From positions 1-16,806 of the forward strand of contig DATEYP010000103.1 of NCBI GenBank assembly GCA_035256085.1: DNA of 16,806 nt, given 5' to 3'. The DNA comes from UBA6901 sp035256085. GTDB taxonomy: Bacteria; Pseudomonadota; Gammaproteobacteria; Acidiferrobacterales; UBA6901. Position numbers and translations under genes: made by a program. Shown here in pieces: positions 14,241 to 16,806 of this stretch (within the stretch, counting starts at the first letter, position 1; every line of letters begins with the position of its first letter). Under the pieces are notes generated by a model. That model searched no databases. It was not told the origin of the DNA and was given only the letters and a program-made list of their open reading frames with translations.

Positions 14241-16066
14241 CGGATTTCGACCCCAAAGCCTTTGTCGAAAACCTGACCGGCGCCCCCGGTGTTTACCGCA
14301 TGCTGAATGCCGCCGGTGAGGTGCTGTACGTGGGCAAAGCGCGCAACCTGCGCAAGCGTGTCGGCAGCTATTTCGCACGTGGCGCGCACAGCGGGAAAAC
14401 ACACGCCTTGCTGCAGCGGGTAGCGGGTATCGAGGTGACGGTCACGCACACCGAGAATGAGGCCTTGCTGCTCGAAGACAACCTCATCAAAAGCCTCAAA
14501 CCGCGCTACAACATACTGCTGCGGGACGACAAGAGTTACCCCTATATCCATATATCCGATCACGAATATCCACGTCTCGCATTTCATCGCGGCGCACACA
14601 AGGACAAGGGCAGGTATTTCGGGCCCTATCCATCGGCCTCGAGTGTGCGTGAAAGCCTGGGGTTGCTGCAGAAGGTGTTCCCGATACGCCAGTGCGAAGA
14701 CAGTGTATTCCGCAGCCGCTCGCGTCCCTGCCTGCAATATCAGATCAAACGCTGCACCGCGCCCTGTGTCGGTTACATCAGTGCCGAGGCCTATGCCGAG
14801 GATGTACGCCATGCCGCCCTGTTTCTGGAAGGCCAAAGCCAGACGGTGGTCGAGGCCATGGCCAAGCGCATGGATGCCGCTGCCGCGGCGCTCGATTTTG
14901 AAACTGCCGCGGCTTACCGTGACCGGATCGTGGCATTGCGACAGGTGCAGGAACGGCAATCGGTAAGTGGTGCAGAAGGCGATGCCGACATCATTGCCAT
15001 CGTGCTGGAAAAAGGAGTCGCCTGCGTTGGTGTTACCTTCGTTCGCAACGGACGCAATCTCGGCAATAAGCTGTTCTTTCCGCGCCTGGGTGAAATTTCA
15101 GATGTTGGCGAAATCCTGCTGTCCTTTCACAGTCAGTATTATCTTGGCAAGCCTATACCGCAACAGATTTACCTTAACCACGCTGTGCCCGAGAAGGATT
15201 GGCTCGAAGCGGTTTTTATGCAGCAAGCCGGGCATGCGGTTCGAATAACCAGCCAGCCGCGCGGATTGCGGCGCCGCTGGGTAAAACTCGCCGAACTCAA
15301 TGTCCGCGACGCCCTGCGCCGGCAACTCAACGATCGCGCCAGCCTGCGCAATCGCTTCGAGACATTGCAGGAGGCGCTCAGCCTTGAGGCTGTACCGGAG
15401 CGCATTGAGTGTTTCGACATCAGTCACACCCAGGGCGAGGCAACCGTTGCTTCGTGCGTGGTCTTCACCCCCGAGGGACCACTGAAGTCCGATTACCGCC
15501 GATTCAATATCGATGGCATCGAGCCGGGTGACGACTACGCGGCCATGTCTCAGGCGCTGACACGCCGCTACCGGCGGTTGCAGGACGAGCAGGGCGACGG
15601 GGCGGGGCGCTTTCCGGACCTGCTGCTTATCGACGGCGGAAAAGGACAGCTGGCTGTCGCCGAGTCAGTCCTGGATGAGCTGGGGGTGGAGAACGTGCGC
15701 CTGGTGGGCGTCGCCAAGGGAGAGGAACGCAAACCCGGCAAGGAACGGCTTTTCTTGTCCGGGCAGGAGGCCCCTACTATACTGCCGGCGGACTCGCTGG
15801 CGCTGCATCTCATCCAGCAAATCCGCGATGAAGCACATCGTTTTGCCATCACTGGACACCGCCAGCGGCGCGCCAAGGCGCGCACTGCCTCGGTGCTGGA
15901 AGAAATACCTGGGATTGGCGACCGGCGCCGTCAGGCGCTCCTTCGACATCTCGGGGGCTTACAGGAGGTGTTGCGCGCCGGGATAGACGATTTGGCGCGC
16001 GTGCCCGGCATCAGCCCGGCTTTGGCGCGCAAGATCTATTCGACCTTTCACGAGGAGGGGACCTGA
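14237..16066 (+). CDS. uvrC: UvrABC system protein C (excinuclease subunit)
   Basis: A 609-aa nuclease that makes both cuts beside bulky DNA lesions in nucleotide excision repair, after UvrA and UvrB. The GIY-YIG domain for the 3' cut spans about 15-93 (GVY at 18-20, YVG at 31-33, R38 region, E76). A UVR segment that contacts UvrB covers about 202-237. The RNase H-like domain for the 5' cut has D394 (ECFDISHTQG), D466 (LLIDGGKGQ) and H534 (RDEAHRFAI). Two helix-hairpin-helix motifs lie at about 555-600. C153, C165, C173 and C177 match the cysteine pattern reported as FeS ligands in E. coli UvrC. The frame stays open upstream to 13916, but ATG 14237, overlapping the glycosylase stop, gives the family N-terminus and length. 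Confidence 0.97.
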   Translation: MTDFDPKAFVENLTGAPGVYRMLNAAGEVLYVGKARNLRKRVGSYFARGAHSGKTHALLQRVAGIEVTVTHTENEALLLEDNLIKSLKPRYNILLRDDKSYPYIHISDHEYPRLAFHRGAHKDKGRYFGPYPSASSVRESLGLLQKVFPIRQCEDSVFRSRSRPCLQYQIKRCTAPCVGYISAEAYAEDVRHAALFLEGQSQTVVEAMAKRMDAAAAALDFETAAAYRDRIVALRQVQERQSVSGAEGDADIIAIVLEKGVACVGVTFVRNGRNLGNKLFFPRLGEISDVGEILLSFHSQYYLGKPIPQQIYLNHAVPEKDWLEAVFMQQAGHAVRITSQPRGLRRRWVKLAELNVRDALRRQLNDRASLRNRFETLQEALSLEAVPERIECFDISHTQGEATVASCVVFTPEGPLKSDYRRFNIDGIEPGDDYAAMSQALTRRYRRLQDEQGDGAGRFPDLLLIDGGKGQLAVAESVLDELGVENVRLVGVAKGEERKPGKERLFLSGQEAPTILPADSLALHLIQQIRDEAHRFAITGHRQRRAKARTASVLEEIPGIGDRRRQALLRHLGGLQEVLRAGIDDLARVPGISPALARKIYSTFHEEGT

Positions 16067-16068
16067 AC

Positions 16069-16656
16069 GTGCTGTGGAACGCCCCCAATCTGCTCACTTT
16101 ACTGCGTATATTCCTGATCCCGGTCTTTATAGCCGCCTACTATCTGCCGTTCCGCTGGGCGCCGCTGCTGGCCACCACGCTGTTCGTGCTGGCTGCGCTT
16201 ACCGACTGGCTGGATGGCTACCTGGCACGCCGCCTTAACCAGGCATCGCCGTTCGGGGCCTTTCTGGACCCGGTGGCCGACAAATTGATGGTGGCGAGCG
16301 CCCTGGTGCTGCTTACCGCGGATCCGCGGGTGCACAGCATGGTGCTGGACAACCGTCTGTTTACCATCGTGGTCCTGATTATCGTTGGACGAGAAATTAC
16401 AGTCTCCGCGCTGCGCGAGTGGATGGCGGAATTGGGCGAGCGGGCGAGGGTGGCGGTTTCGTTTCTTGGTAAATTCAAAACCATTGGGCAAATGGTTGCG
16501 ATCCCATTCCTGCTTTATCGCGAGCCATTGTTCGGCCTGCCGGTGTTTCGGGTCGGTGAGCTGCTTCTGTATCTGGCTGCCGGCCTCACACTTTGGTCCA
16601 TGGTGATCTACCTGCGCGCCGCCTGGCCAAGCCTGACACGGGCACGGCGGGACTGA
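16069..16656 (+). CDS. pgsA: CDP-diacylglycerol--glycerol-3-phosphate 3-phosphatidyltransferase
   Basis: A 195-aa integral inner-membrane enzyme that makes phosphatidylglycerophosphate, the committed step to phosphatidylglycerol and cardiolipin. The CDP-alcohol phosphatidyltransferase signature is complete: D46, D49-G50, A53-R54, G63, D67 and D71. Hydrophobic segments lie at about 8-25, 30-45, 74-84, 97-108, 139-150 and 163-182, and the N-terminus NAPNLLTLLRIFLIPVF is typical. The start is GTG 16069, two bases after the uvrC stop, with GGAGGGG (16054-16060) eight bases upstream. Linkage of uvrC and pgsA is common in gammaproteobacteria and does not imply a shared pathway. tRNA genes that often follow pgsA are not seen before the window ends. 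Confidence 0.96.
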   Translation: MLWNAPNLLTLLRIFLIPVFIAAYYLPFRWAPLLATTLFVLAALTDWLDGYLARRLNQASPFGAFLDPVADKLMVASALVLLTADPRVHSMVLDNRLFTIVVLIIVGREITVSALREWMAELGERARVAVSFLGKFKTIGQMVAIPFLLYREPLFGLPVFRVGELLLYLAAGLTLWSMVIYLRAAWPSLTRARRD

Positions 16657-16723
16657 AGTGGCGGCAGTCAATTCCAATCCAGGTTTGAGTCTAAACGAAA
16701 GCCCAAGGCGGTAGAACCTGGGT

Positions 16724-16806
16724 TTACGCAGCATGGTTGGATCGACGGTTGATGGATTGAAAGAGCTTCTTTCGTGCCTGGTTAAGTTGTTCAGCTGCCT
16801 CGTTGT
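16724..16806 (-). CDS. Probable C-terminus of an unidentified gene, cut by the window edge
   Basis: On the minus strand the last 83 bases read NEAAEQLNQARKKLFQSINR, then RSNHAA, and a TAA stop (16726-16724). The composition (alternating Glu, Gln, Lys, Arg and Leu) resembles the charged helical end of a soluble protein. It would converge with pgsA, with 67 bases between the stops. An inverted repeat CCAGGTT/AACCTGG (16679-16685 and 16715-16721) lies in that gap but has no T-run. The 26 residues are too few to name a family and the frame could be open by chance. Confidence 0.4.
   Translation of the reverse strand, partial: NEAAEQLNQARKKLFQSINRRSNHAA

Noticed and set aside
16657..16806. tRNA genes after pgsA, a common arrangement
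   Set aside because: No TTCGA-type T-loop, anticodon stem or acceptor-stem pairing could be found. The region instead shows a short inverted repeat and a partial minus-strand ORF.
1..16806. CRISPR arrays, insertion sequences, phage or defence genes
   Set aside because: I saw no regularly spaced repeats, transposase or integrase motifs, or defence nucleases. The only notable repeat is the inverted repeat at 8650-8735.

Overview
The window is GC-rich and gene-dense, with mostly plus-strand genes and a gene set typical of Proteobacteria. The E. coli-type (pyruvoyl, class I) SpeD, CysM, RlmD, NagZ, a UvrC-PgsA pair and multi-sensor GGDEF/EAL proteins point to a gammaproteobacterium, perhaps an environmental or chemolithotrophic lineage. 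That placement is inferred from gene content only.

Layout. (1) 1-722, minus: 3'-truncated spermidine-synthase-like protein. (2) 723-1101: divergent intergenic region with one candidate promoter. (3) 1102-6455: cyclic-di-GMP module. A small unrecognised ORF, probably frameshifted near 1360, leads into a 1300-aa protein (degenerate CBS pair, two GAF, three PAS, GGDEF, EAL), followed by a 335-aa GGDEF protein. (4) 6628-7565: FKBP-type prolyl isomerase and an unrecognised 134-aa protein with a Cys-rich C-terminus. (5) 7742-13411: cysM, a PolB-like 3'-5' exonuclease, rlmD, an L,D-transpeptidase-domain protein overlapping nagZ, and speD from a TTG start, closed by a strong intrinsic terminator at 13428-13456. 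A long inverted repeat of dispersed-repeat type lies between cysM and the exonuclease gene. (6) 13602-16656: family-5 uracil-DNA glycosylase, uvrC and pgsA, packed with an ATGA overlap and a 2-bp gap. (7) 16724-16806, minus: probable C-terminus of a gene that continues beyond the window.

Functional links. The two GGDEF proteins share the c-di-GMP pool but have different sensory inputs, and both keep an RxxD inhibitory site. The L,D-transpeptidase-domain protein and NagZ are probably translationally coupled around muropeptide chemistry. The glycosylase and UvrC form a DNA-repair cluster in which both proteins carry four cysteines that fit Fe-S ligands. I see no CRISPR array, transposase, integrase, rRNA or tRNA. 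Most of the window is ordinary core metabolism and information processing. The least explained parts are the broken ORF before the large c-di-GMP gene, the 134-aa Cys-tailed protein, a 42-aa minus-strand ORF before cysM, and the inverted repeat.
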